From Rhodopirellula baltica SH 1 (GTDB lineage: Bacteria > Planctomycetota > Planctomycetia > Pirellulales > Pirellulaceae): 64,000 nucleotides of DNA. Of this stretch, positions 9,200 through 17,716 are shown piece by piece. The notes under the pieces were generated by a model. The model made no database searches and had not been told where the DNA came from. It saw nothing but the letters and a program-made list of their open reading frames with translations. The stretch lies in contig NC_005027.1 in assembly GCF_000196115.1 (NCBI RefSeq), forward strand, positions 4,712,001 through 4,776,000. The letters run 5' to 3'. Position numbers and translations under genes: made by a program. The stretch's first letter is position 1; the number at the start of each line of letters is the position of its first letter.

Positions 9200-11554
9200 T
9201 CAGGACCGTGACCGGTCCTCGCGTTCGATCTTTTCTTGCAACTGATCCGCACGCAAATGCCGGCGTTGAACCAACTCGCTCACATCCATTTCGTGGGTGT
9301 AGTTGGCCACCATGCTGACCAATTGAATGTGATCGATGGGCTTGGACAGATAGTCGTCGCACCCGCCGTTGAGGCACCGATCACGGTCACCTTTCATCGC
9401 GTCAGCGGTGAGGGCAATGATTGGCCAATCAATCCCAGCCGATCGCAACAACGCGGTCGCTTGCAGCCCATCAACGACGGGCATCTGCATGTCCATCACG
9501 ATCAAATCGTATGGATGCCCCGAGTCACGAGCCTGGATGGCAGCATCCACGCCTTGCTGGCCGTCTTCTGCCGTATCAACTTTCGCTCCCGCTTTTTCGA
9601 GGAAGTGCTGACTGATGTGACGGACATCTCTGCGATCATCAACCACCAAAACACGGCAGTCCAACTTTGGAATTTCCGCTAGCAACTCTTCCGGCCGCGA
9701 TGGTTGTTTGACCAAGTCGGGTGTCACCAACTCGATGCCTTCGACCGAATGAACGGGCAACCGGACAAAAAATGTCGACCCCTCGCCGAGTTCGCTTTCC
9801 AGCGACATCTCGCCGTCCATCATCTCGATCAAACGCTGGCTGATGGCCAGCCCCAAACCACTGCCGCCGTATTTTCGGGTCACGGAAGCGTCGCCCTGCG
9901 AAAACGGTTTAAACAACCGATCCTGCTGTTCTTTGCTGATCCCGATTCCGGTGTCGACAATCGAGAACTCGACGACCGGAGGATCGGCACCTTTCATAAA
10001 ACGAACTTTCAATCTCACGCTGCCTTCGTCGGTGAACTTGATCGCGTTGCCAATCAAGTTGATCAACACCTGCCGCAGGCGAGTTGGATCAGTTTCGATC
10101 GACTGTGGCACGCGGCCCTCGAACTCGACTTGAAAGTCGACGTTTTTCTCGTCCGCTCGGACCTGCATCAAAGACTGGATATCGCCCACCAACCGGGGCA
10201 ATGGAACCGACTCTGCGTCCACGCTGAGCTTGCCCGCCTCGATGCGAGACAAGTCGAGTATGTCATTGATCAATGACAACAAGTGCTCGCCGTTGCGTTT
10301 GATGATCATCACGCAATTGCGATTGTCGGGATCTTCCAAATGGCCGAGCAAGACGTCCGCGTAGCCGAGGATTGCCGCCATGGGAGTCCGAATTTCGTGG
10401 CTCATGTTGGCCAAGAACTCACTTTTGGATTGATTGGCCGCCAACGCGATTTGCTCACTGCGTTGCAAGCGTTCCTCTTGGCGTTTGCGTTCGGTCACAT
10501 CCGCAACCGTGCCATCGAAACTGGTCAGCACCGCTTTCCCGCGGCGGCGACTGGCTCGAGCGATCCCCTTGCTCGATACCCAGCGGATAGACCCGTCCCG
10601 GTGAACGACCCGGTATTCAACCGAATAGGGCGATGGGTCCAACGGTGACATCGATGCTCGCACGGCTTGTCGAACCCTCGCTCGATCATCCGGGTGAATT
10701 CGTTTCAAAGAATCCTCAAACGTCATCTCTTCCTGTTCGACACCGTGAATTCGGCGGTACCGTTCATCGGTTTGCAGGGTGTTCGTCTCGGGGTCGATGT
10801 TCCATGCTCCCATCTCTGCCGCATCCAATGCCAACTGAACTCGTTCTCGAGTCGCGTTCAACATCAACGCATCCCGTTCCGCCTTGCGGCGATTGCGTTC
10901 CAACAGATACAGCACGCTGCCGACGAGAATCAGACCAATCAAAGTGGATGACACCGAGGTTACGATCCCGCTGCGATAGGCTCGCGTCGCCATCGCTTCG
11001 CGAACAACCAACAGGTCCTCTTCAATCTTCCGCATCGAGATGGCCAGATCGTCGATTTTCCCCATCAAGTTCTGGTCCAAATTCTGGATCACGGCGGCGC
11101 GAGCGGCCTCGGGACCTTCTTCAGCTCGAATATCCAACACGGCATTGAGATGCTTGATTCGTTCTTCGACGTTCTCTCGAAGATAGTTGAACTTGGCTCG
11201 CTGGACCGCATGGTCTTGAGTCAGCTTCTCGAATTGATCGAGGCTCTCCCTGGTGCGTTTGACGGCTTCCTTGAAAGGCTCCAAATGCCGCTGATCGTCC
11301 GTGATCAAGTAGTCCCGTTGCCCACGTTCGGCATCCATCACGGCACCCTCAATCTCAGCCAAAGAAGCCAAGACCTTCAGCGTCAAACCGACCTTCAGTC
11401 GCGTTTCCTGCAGTTCACGAATGTTATGAAATGCGATCACCCCACTGATGATCAACACGATCATCACCACGGCCACCGCGAGCGGGTTGACCAAACTGCG
11501 AGTCAGGCTTCGTTGATTTTCGGTCGTTGCGGTCGAATTCACCCGTGCTTCCAT
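9200..11554 (-). CDS. membrane hybrid histidine kinase (CHASE3-like sensor, PAS, kinase, receiver)
   Basis: About 784 residues. A first membrane helix (24-43) is followed by an extracytoplasmic helical region with the DAERGQRDYLIT signature of CHASE3-type sensors (about 50-190) and a second helix (197-218). A PAS domain with PAC end (about 240-355) precedes the HisKA box with phospho-acceptor His386 in MSHEIRTP. The ATPase domain has an N-box (NLIGNAIKF) and G-boxes (DTGIGIS, GGSGLGLA). A C-terminal receiver carries the phospho-acceptor Asp688 in DLIVMDMQMP. Upstream in-frame starts exist (ATG at 11605, and a GTG at 11542 with a better ribosome site), so the first 20 residues are uncertain. 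No partner output regulator is adjacent, and the signal is unknown. Confidence 0.9.
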   Translation of the reverse strand: MEARVNSTATTENQRSLTRSLVNPLAVAVVMIVLIISGVIAFHNIRELQETRLKVGLTLKVLASLAEIEGAVMDAERGQRDYLITDDQRHLEPFKEAVKRTRESLDQFEKLTQDHAVQRAKFNYLRENVEERIKHLNAVLDIRAEEGPEAARAAVIQNLDQNLMGKIDDLAISMRKIEEDLLVVREAMATRAYRSGIVTSVSSTLIGLILVGSVLYLLERNRRKAERDALMLNATRERVQLALDAAEMGAWNIDPETNTLQTDERYRRIHGVEQEEMTFEDSLKRIHPDDRARVRQAVRASMSPLDPSPYSVEYRVVHRDGSIRWVSSKGIARASRRRGKAVLTSFDGTVADVTERKRQEERLQRSEQIALAANQSKSEFLANMSHEIRTPMAAILGYADVLLGHLEDPDNRNCVMIIKRNGEHLLSLINDILDLSRIEAGKLSVDAESVPLPRLVGDIQSLMQVRADEKNVDFQVEFEGRVPQSIETDPTRLRQVLINLIGNAIKFTDEGSVRLKVRFMKGADPPVVEFSIVDTGIGISKEQQDRLFKPFSQGDASVTRKYGGSGLGLAISQRLIEMMDGEMSLESELGEGSTFFVRLPVHSVEGIELVTPDLVKQPSRPEELLAEIPKLDCRVLVVDDRRDVRHISQHFLEKAGAKVDTAEDGQQGVDAAIQARDSGHPYDLIVMDMQMPVVDGLQATALLRSAGIDWPIIALTADAMKGDRDRCLNGGCDDYLSKPIDHIQLVSMVANYTHEMDVSELVQRRHLRADQLQEKIEREDRSRS

Positions 11555-12070
11555 CCTCGCGTGAAAGAGCGCTTCGAAATGGGCGGCGTCACCGAGACGG
11601 GCCACGATGCGTCGATGTCACCGACTGTTTGCCACTTCAATGCGGAGACAAGGGACACAGCTTACCGGCGGAAGCTAAAAAACTCTTCCGCTCCCCATCC
11701 AGTGGAACTTACTTAGATTGTCTTCCTTGTCAGAAAGGAATTGAAATCCATCCTCGCAGTTTGGTCAATTCCGCTGACCCATTGCATCGAATGGACAATG
11801 GACCGCTTCGAAAACCACGAGTCCTTTTGAGTGTATCCTCTCAAGCTGATCGTCAAGCCGTCATTCGCGAAAGCATTGATGAACCGCCATAAGCATGTAC
11901 ACCTTCCCGGCACAGCCGACCGCGACACCTGGAGAGCTCTCGTGTCGATCGAGCCGGTTTTTGTTGCTATCAAAGCAGACATCCTGCGCCCCGATCCACG
12001 AAAGAACTCGCCTGTCCACTGGCGACCTCTTCACCGACGACCTTATTAGACAAAGCGAGACCTGTCCGGA
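11555..12070. other. long divergent spacer between the hybrid kinase and the zinc-ribbon gene
   Basis: About 500 bases with no supportable gene or RNA. Short frames exist on both strands but have no recognisable protein features. Promoters for both divergent units are expected here, but none is clear. Confidence 0.4.
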
Positions 12071-13009
12071 ATGCCTACCGCGGAATTGACGACCGAACCT
12101 GAACTGCAGGAGATTGCGTGTCAATCATGCGGTGCTGCGTTGACGGGTCTGTCGGGCATGCTAGCGACAATTTGTCCGTACTGTGCCTCACCATCGGTGA
12201 TCCAACGTCCGCCGTCAAAAAACCGCCCCACGCCGACATTCGCAATCGGCTTTGTCGTGGACCAAGAACGAGCCACCGAGCTCGTCAAACAATGGATCGG
12301 TCGAGCCCACTGGTTCGCTCGCTCCGATTTCAAACGAGCCGCACCAAACTGCACTCGCGGGGTGTATCTTCCAGCGTATTTGTACGGCGCGGTTGCCGAC
12401 ACACAGTATTCCGCCAGCATCGGCGAGAACTACACGGAGACGGAAACCTATACGACGACCGACTCCAACGGCAAACAAGTCACACGAACTCGAACTGTCA
12501 CAAAAACCGAGTGGCGGAGTCTCACCGGGCAACACTCGTGTTATGTCCTGGATGTAATCGTGACCGCATCCAAAGGCACCGACAATGATTCCCTAGAAGC
12601 GATCGAACCGTTTGACCTGCGAGCGCTTCGTCGGTATTCGCCATCGATCATCACGGGGTGGCTGGCGGAGCTCCCGTCCAGAGACCAAGCGACTTGTTTT
12701 CAGTTGGCACATGGTGAAACAATCGCGAAAGTTGGTTCGCAACTGAAAAACTTCATGCCCGGCGACTCCCATCGGAACCTGGAACATCGCACGCAACTCT
12801 CTCGCGAAGTGATCGACCTCGTGCTTTTGCCCATTTGGTGTTTCGCCGTCCGCTACGACGAAAACCAACCTCCGGTGCAAATTTTGGTCAACGGACAAAC
12901 GGGGCGAGTCGGCGGCAGCGTGCCCACATCGACCACCAAAATCGCGTTGGTTGTCGGTGCCGTGCTATTGTTCATTGCATTCATCGTTCTTCTTTCCGCC
13001 ATGCAGTGA
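12071..13009 (+). CDS. zinc-ribbon, tail-anchored membrane protein (first of a tandem pair)
   Basis: The 312-residue protein begins with a zinc ribbon: Cys17, Cys20, Cys35 and Cys38 in the pattern CQSC...CPYC. A soluble middle domain follows, including a Thr-rich stretch (residues about 120-150, YTETETYTTTDSNG) and a motif around ILVNGQTGRVGGSVP. It ends in one C-terminal helix (about 285-308), giving a tail-anchored topology with the ribbon in the cytoplasm. It is clearly homologous to the next gene, seven bases downstream: the regions FVVDQERATELVKQWIG and FLLTPDDAQRALRQWLG align, as do their C-terminal NGQ/SGQ segments and tail helices. I do not recognise a characterised family. A role in recruiting or sensing at the membrane is conceivable but unproven. 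Confidence 0.75.
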   Translation: MPTAELTTEPELQEIACQSCGAALTGLSGMLATICPYCASPSVIQRPPSKNRPTPTFAIGFVVDQERATELVKQWIGRAHWFARSDFKRAAPNCTRGVYLPAYLYGAVADTQYSASIGENYTETETYTTTDSNGKQVTRTRTVTKTEWRSLTGQHSCYVLDVIVTASKGTDNDSLEAIEPFDLRALRRYSPSIITGWLAELPSRDQATCFQLAHGETIAKVGSQLKNFMPGDSHRNLEHRTQLSREVIDLVLLPIWCFAVRYDENQPPVQILVNGQTGRVGGSVPTSTTKIALVVGAVLLFIAFIVLLSAMQ

Positions 13010-13016
13010 GCTGACG

Positions 13017-13979
13017 ATGCCTGAAATCATTTCCGTTTGCTCTCGCTGCGACACGCCGCTCGAACACGGTGACTTGAGATGCTCGATCTGTGGTCAATCG
13101 TCACCTCCAAACGAAACCACAAAACAGAACGTCTCCGCGAAGATCCTTCGTTGCAAAGGTTGCGGTGCTGCGGTCGCGTTCGACCCAGAGCATCAAGCCC
13201 TGCGATGTTCGTTTTGCGACGGAATTGTAGAGATCGAAACCATCGTCGACCCGATGGAACAAACCGAAGCCTACCTACCCTTTCTGCTGACTCCCGATGA
13301 TGCTCAGCGTGCACTTCGGCAATGGCTTGGTTCACTTGGTTGGTTCCGCCCCAGCGATCTGACCTCCGCTTCGCACGTGGATGACCTGCATCCGCTGTAC
13401 TGGGTCGCATGGGTCTTCGACACCGAGTGCAAAATCAGTTGGGCCGCGGACTCCAACGCCAATTCGCGAAGATCAAGCTGGGCACCTCATTCCGGACAAA
13501 CCGACGTGGTGTTTCAAAACATCCTCGTGTCCGCATCACGTGGACTGTCGCAACCGGAAGCAGTTACCGTCAGCCGGCGACTGGATCTTCGCACCGCGCG
13601 AGCGACTCCCAACCGCGAAGACGGTGTGACGAGAGAGCAGTTTGACGTCCAGCGATCTCAGGCTCGACGGCAAGTCCGTGACGCCTTGCGTTTGATGGCA
13701 AAAAAGCACGTCGAGGAAACTCAAATCCCCGGTTCAAGCTTTCGCAACGTTCACGTCGAAACCGTCGTGAAAGGGCTGACCACTCGGCGATTGTCGCTGC
13801 CCGCCTATGTCATGGCGTATCGCTACCACGACCAGCTTTACCGGGTCGTCATTAGCGGACAAAACGCACAAGACCTAACGGGAACCGCCCCCTACTCCAC
13901 GGCAAAAATCGTGCTCACGATCTGCGGTGCGATCGCCTTGGCATTGTTGTTTTTGGTGGTAGTGGCCGCAGCGCAGTGA
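13017..13979 (+). CDS. double zinc-ribbon, tail-anchored membrane protein (second of a tandem pair)
   Basis: With the ATG at 13017 the product has 320 residues and two successive zinc ribbons: Cys8/11/22/25 and Cys46/49/64/67. The middle domain and C-terminal helix (about 297-318) match those of the preceding protein, so the pair arose by duplication; the paralogue has only one ribbon. The ATG at 13017 lies just after the upstream stop (gap seven bases), which fits a co-translated operon. An in-frame start at 12951 would overlap the previous gene by 59 bases with an implausible N-terminus. Function unknown. Confidence 0.75.
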   Translation: MPEIISVCSRCDTPLEHGDLRCSICGQSSPPNETTKQNVSAKILRCKGCGAAVAFDPEHQALRCSFCDGIVEIETIVDPMEQTEAYLPFLLTPDDAQRALRQWLGSLGWFRPSDLTSASHVDDLHPLYWVAWVFDTECKISWAADSNANSRRSSWAPHSGQTDVVFQNILVSASRGLSQPEAVTVSRRLDLRTARATPNREDGVTREQFDVQRSQARRQVRDALRLMAKKHVEETQIPGSSFRNVHVETVVKGLTTRRLSLPAYVMAYRYHDQLYRVVISGQNAQDLTGTAPYSTAKIVLTICGAIALALLFLVVVAAAQ

Positions 13980-14012
13980 CATCGACACAATTGGCGTCGA
14001 TTTGGAGAGCAG

Positions 14013-14435
14013 TCACTTTTCGCTGGACAATTGAATTGTACCGGCGTCCCAGGACTCTTCGTCCGGCACCGTCCACTGAATAGACGCCTGGTCCGGTTTC
14101 GCATAGCGTCCGTTCAATCGATCGCCTTCTTGAGAACGCGTGACAATGTTGAACTCGCTCCATACGAAGGTGATGTCGTAGGTTCCCGGCTTCACCCCAT
14201 CACCTTGCGTCAGCGTGCTGATTTCAAAACGCCCACCTTCCGATGTGATTCCCATTGCGAGCGATGGTGCTTTGGATGGAGGATGCAGCTCAATGACGAC
14301 GCCAACCGCTGGCTCGCCGTCCACTTCCACGACACCGCTGACCGGAACCATTCCATCGTCTGGTTTTTTGCCGGTGCAACCAACCATTAGCCCGAGCAGC
14401 AAAACCAAACCCAACTGTTGACCAATCGCCGTCAT
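14013..14435 (-). CDS. small secreted lipoprotein with carboxypeptidase-regulatory-like fold, partner of DUF1559
   Basis: The 140-residue product starts MTAIGQQLGLVLLLGLMVGC, a complete lipoprotein signal with lipobox LMVGC, so it should be lipidated by Lgt. The mature part has the strand pattern of an Ig-like carboxypeptidase-regulatory domain (VPVSGVVEVDGEPAVGVVIELHPP, then GGRFEIST and KPGTYDITFVW). The start at 14435 was chosen over an ATG 45 bases upstream, because GAAGGA lies six bases before it and the signal peptide is then perfect. It lies just downstream of, and on the same strand as, a DUF1559 gene, an arrangement that recurs in this window at 54.3 kb. Confidence 0.75.
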   Translation of the reverse strand: MTAIGQQLGLVLLLGLMVGCTGKKPDDGMVPVSGVVEVDGEPAVGVVIELHPPSKAPSLAMGITSEGGRFEISTLTQGDGVKPGTYDITFVWSEFNIVTRSQEGDRLNGRYAKPDQASIQWTVPDEESWDAGTIQLSSEK

Positions 14436-14460
14436 CACGATCCTTCGCCGTTTTAACAAC

Positions 14461-15510
14461 CTAAATTCCATCTTCAGCAATCACTTCCCGGCCACGTCGC
14501 GTGATGTTGGACGAAAACACAAGCGGTTCGATGCTGGTGTTGATAAAGCGAATGGATCCGTCGGCGAATGCAAAGTGACATCCACCTGCGTGAAAGCTGT
14601 GGAATCCGAACCCACGAGCGTTTGTGCAGTTGATCGCGCAAGGCCCGCCAACCGGCGGCCAACTCAAGCCACTTCGCAGCGAACCTTGTAGCCAATGTTC
14701 GCCGTTGAGCAGATCTCCCCACCCTCCACCTTCAACGCCGATCAACGCGGCAGTGGCGACCGGGTCTTCGCGACCGGCGCTGTAGACAACGTTGCCGCCC
14801 GTGCGTTCGCCAAACAAAGTTGTGTGAGACAATCCATCCAAGATGTCCGCAAAACGGCCATCTTGATCGCCACCGAAAATTGGACTGACGACCTGCAAAG
14901 CGCCTTCGCGGCCGCCACTCAACGTCGCGCCATAGGCGAAGTTGGCATACGTGCCACGCACACCCGTGGTCGGCGAGAAATCCGCCGGGGCCAAGTTCGT
15001 CGCCGTGAACGGCAGTCCAGCCGGATTGGAATCGAACAAGTAGCGTCGCGATTCAATCCCACCGGGCGAGGACGGGCAGATGAACAACGACATCGGCGTT
15101 TGCAAAGCGGCCACGTTGTCGGGACTGAGTTGATCGACCGGCAAAATGCTTCGATCGATTTGGTCATACAGTCCTTGTTGTTCCAACTGCGGCAATATGG
15201 ACATCATCCAGTTGCCACCGTTGAACGCCTTGGGTGGAGTCTCCAACCACCACGCTCTTGGCAATTTGCGATATGCCGAGTGGTAATTGTGAATTGCCAG
15301 GGCAAGCTGCCGCGATCGATTGCTGCAATCAGCTCGACGAGCTGCTTCGCGAGCTGCCTGGACCGCGGGCAACAACAGCCCCACCAGCATTCCGATGATC
15401 GCGATGACGACCAGCAACTCCACCAGCGTGAATCCAAGACGCGATGGCCTCGCTACGTCGCCAGTGTTCTCGCCATCTGTGCTGCCAATCGGCTGTGTCG
15501 TTCGTCTCAT
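14461..15510 (-). CDS. DUF1559 protein with prepilin-type N-terminus
   Basis: This 349-residue protein has a type IV prepilin-like leader: a short basic N-terminus, then GFTLVELLVVIAIIGMLVGLLL with the conserved Glu at +5, and the planctomycete PAVQAAREAARR segment. The C-terminal part contains the family's H-x-GG...FADGS motif (residues in HAGGCHFAFADGSIRF). DUF1559 proteins are greatly expanded in planctomycetes. They are presumed to be processed by a prepilin peptidase and assembled or displayed at the surface, though their job is not established. It precedes the small lipoprotein by 25 bases and is probably co-transcribed with it. Confidence 0.9.
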   Translation of the reverse strand: MRRTTQPIGSTDGENTGDVARPSRLGFTLVELLVVIAIIGMLVGLLLPAVQAAREAARRADCSNRSRQLALAIHNYHSAYRKLPRAWWLETPPKAFNGGNWMMSILPQLEQQGLYDQIDRSILPVDQLSPDNVAALQTPMSLFICPSSPGGIESRRYLFDSNPAGLPFTATNLAPADFSPTTGVRGTYANFAYGATLSGGREGALQVVSPIFGGDQDGRFADILDGLSHTTLFGERTGGNVVYSAGREDPVATAALIGVEGGGWGDLLNGEHWLQGSLRSGLSWPPVGGPCAINCTNARGFGFHSFHAGGCHFAFADGSIRFINTSIEPLVFSSNITRRGREVIAEDGI

Positions 15511-15874
15511 TGCCTCGTGCCTGTCTGCAATGTGTCTATGTGTTCACCACAGACGATCGCAAACGCCACTCACCCTCCGAAAGCACCCCAGCCGCGCGCA
15601 TACTAGCGTCGCGAACCCTGGAAGCCTCGTTGTTCTGATGCCTACGATGTTCAAGGTGAAAAACCATGAAGAGACCTCAGAATACACCGCCTTGGGGCCC
15701 CCCGAAGCTCAAAAGACGCGAAAATCCAACTCCGCCACCGAAATGGAGTCCCGAGAAACATTGCCGTCCTCAAAGGAGGAAGAACACGACGCAATTGATC
15801 GCACCGGCTGGCGAGACCAGCCGAGATCAACCATTCGAATCAGGACATCTCACTTCGCCACCACGTCTGGGGAC
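15511..15874. other. spacer with no recognisable gene
   Basis: 364 bases between the start of the DUF1559 gene and the stop of the PhoX-like gene. It should contain the DUF1559 promoter. I see no gene, tRNA or strong hairpin. Confidence 0.4.
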
Positions 15875-17308
15875 TTAGGCGAAAGCGTCTTTCCAGGGTC
15901 CTGTGATGGCACAAGTGATGCCGGGGCTTTGCAAATTGACGAACAACCATTTTCCGTCAGGGCTGAACGTCGCTCCGGCCCACTCTTTGGTTCGGAAGTC
16001 ACCTTGGAAGCCGTTCTTTTCTCCATGGAGCTGGACATTGTTTTCAGCCAACAACTTCAATCGCCCATCTTGCGATAGCGTGAAGGCACGCTGCGGGTAC
16101 TCGTTGGCTCCATAGTCATTGTCTTCGCACAGCACCAAACCACCTTGAGGACTGACACACAAGTTGTCGGGCATGTTCAAAGTCGGCTTGCTGGGCGATT
16201 CGAACAACAACGTCAACGTTTGCTGCTTTGGATCGAACTGCCAGATCTGCCCCGCCTCCGCCGCACCACCACTGGTCGCGTCGAAGTACACCACGCCATT
16301 GCCGAACCAACATCCTTCGAGCCGCGAAAAGGTCGACCCACCTTTCTTCTGTCCCTGTTGAAAGACACCCAACTCGTCACCGACTGCGCCTTCTTTCGAA
16401 ACGTTCTTCAGCGACTCGGGACTGTGGGCCAATGTTGGATCATCGATCAAGTGCCAACGCACATCGAACTGGGCTCCGTTTTGAAAGCCACCCCGCAGGT
16501 CAGACTGCCCGACGACTTCCGCCATTTCCAGACGTCCGCCATCCGCCAATTTGCCGGGCGTGTTGGGCAAGAAACGATAGAAGCCCGATGTGGAACGATC
16601 CTCGGTGAGATACACGATGCCGCTGTTTCGATCGATCGCGACGGCTTCGTGAACAAAGCGTCCCATGTCTTTCAAAGGAACCGGGTTGCCATCGGCATCG
16701 GTGTGGCCAACTTCGAATACCCAACCGTGAGTCTTTTCGAATGTACGAACCTTGTCCGCTTTGTAATGGTCTGCATCGAGAGGCCCGAGCACGGTCTCTT
16801 CTGCGGTCAACCACGTTCCCCACGGTGTGACGCCACCGGCACAGTTGCGACTGGATCCGGAGAACACCACACGGCTATCGAGCCATTCACCTTTGGCACT
16901 GTCAAACCGCAACTCGGTGCAACCGCCTTGAGCTCGATTGTCATAGGCACGTCCCGATTTGATTGCGATCGCTCGACCGTCGTCACTGATTTCGTGATTG
17001 CGGCAAAGCGTCAACACATCGCCCTGACTGGAGATCACCCCCATCCCGTCATGAGCGGCCGGGGTTGGAGTTCCATCGGCCATGATGTCACCGGTCCAAC
17101 CAAACGTGCGGTACCGGAAACCTTCCGGCAGTCGCAACAGCGGCAATCCGGTCGTGTCATCCGATGTCGGTCGTAAGGTCGATGCCGCATCGGGCTGCTC
17201 GCCTCGAACCACGCGTTGCCCCAATCCCGCCAAAGCAGCGGTCACACCGAAAGACCCCAAGGCTGAAAAATTGTCGCTTAGAAATTGTCGACGATTGCGA
17301 TCGGTCAC
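15875..17308 (-). CDS. phoX: Tat-exported PhoX-family (DUF839) phosphatase-like protein
   Basis: With a GTG start at 17308 the product has 477 residues and begins with a twin-arginine signal (DRNRRQFLSDN, Arg6-Arg7) plus a hydrophobic stretch, so it would be exported folded. The body matches the PhoX/DUF839 family: LPEGFRYRTFGWTGDIM, CRNHEISDDG, NCAGGVTPWGTWLTAEE, HGWVFEVG, FVHEAVAIDRNSGIVYLTEDR and a C-terminal GATFSPDGKWLFVNLQSPG. PhoX enzymes are Ca/Fe-dependent alkaline phosphatases. The frame is open to an ATG at 17392, but that would bury the Tat signal; AGGAG lies 11 bases before the GTG. It is divergent from phoD with a shared spacer. Confidence 0.82.
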   Translation of the reverse strand: MTDRNRRQFLSDNFSALGSFGVTAALAGLGQRVVRGEQPDAASTLRPTSDDTTGLPLLRLPEGFRYRTFGWTGDIMADGTPTPAAHDGMGVISSQGDVLTLCRNHEISDDGRAIAIKSGRAYDNRAQGGCTELRFDSAKGEWLDSRVVFSGSSRNCAGGVTPWGTWLTAEETVLGPLDADHYKADKVRTFEKTHGWVFEVGHTDADGNPVPLKDMGRFVHEAVAIDRNSGIVYLTEDRSTSGFYRFLPNTPGKLADGGRLEMAEVVGQSDLRGGFQNGAQFDVRWHLIDDPTLAHSPESLKNVSKEGAVGDELGVFQQGQKKGGSTFSRLEGCWFGNGVVYFDATSGGAAEAGQIWQFDPKQQTLTLLFESPSKPTLNMPDNLCVSPQGGLVLCEDNDYGANEYPQRAFTLSQDGRLKLLAENNVQLHGEKNGFQGDFRTKEWAGATFSPDGKWLFVNLQSPGITCAITGPWKDAFA

Positions 17309-17716
17309 GATGCAGACCACTCCTATAGAAGAGGGATCGAATTGAGGCGAATCAGCCCGATCGATCCAATGAAACTGGCTTGAATGGAACACGGCCCCGG
17401 AATGCTTGATTGCCCAAGGCAGATTTCGCGACAGAGTATCGAATTTGTGTTCAAACGCATCTCACTGTTTTGCATCCAGCAACAAACTTCATGGTTTGTT
17501 CATAAATGCCGCCGTCCAAATTTGTGAAGTTTTCTTGAAATCTGAGCATGCAACCACGGATCACATTGGTTCAAAATGAGCGGTCGATACACTTCCCGCA
17601 AAATGGCCGCCAGAGCCCGCGGGAGCGATCGAGCTTGCCTTCCTGTCCTCACCGGCTGACGCGATGCCATTTGAATTTCGTTTAGCCGATCCCGCCTGAC
17701 ACACAACGAGCCAACC
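17309..17716. other. shared divergent promoter region of phoX and phoD
   Basis: 408 bases with no gene. The region is locally AT-richer near 17440-17560 and carries the direct TTCAT repeats listed separately. Both genes start from its ends, so one regulator could control both. Confidence 0.5.
17487..17506 (+). promoter_or_regulatory. candidate Pho box (tandem TTCAT repeats, 11-base period)
   Basis: Two copies of TTCAT (17488-17492 and 17499-17503) sit exactly 11 bases apart and are followed by AAA. PhoB/PhoP-type sites are direct 6-7-base repeats with an 11-base period ending in TCAT/TCA, so the spacing and core agree. It lies roughly midway between the two phosphatase genes. Only two repeat units are seen and the flanking bases deviate from the E. 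coli consensus. Confidence 0.35.
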
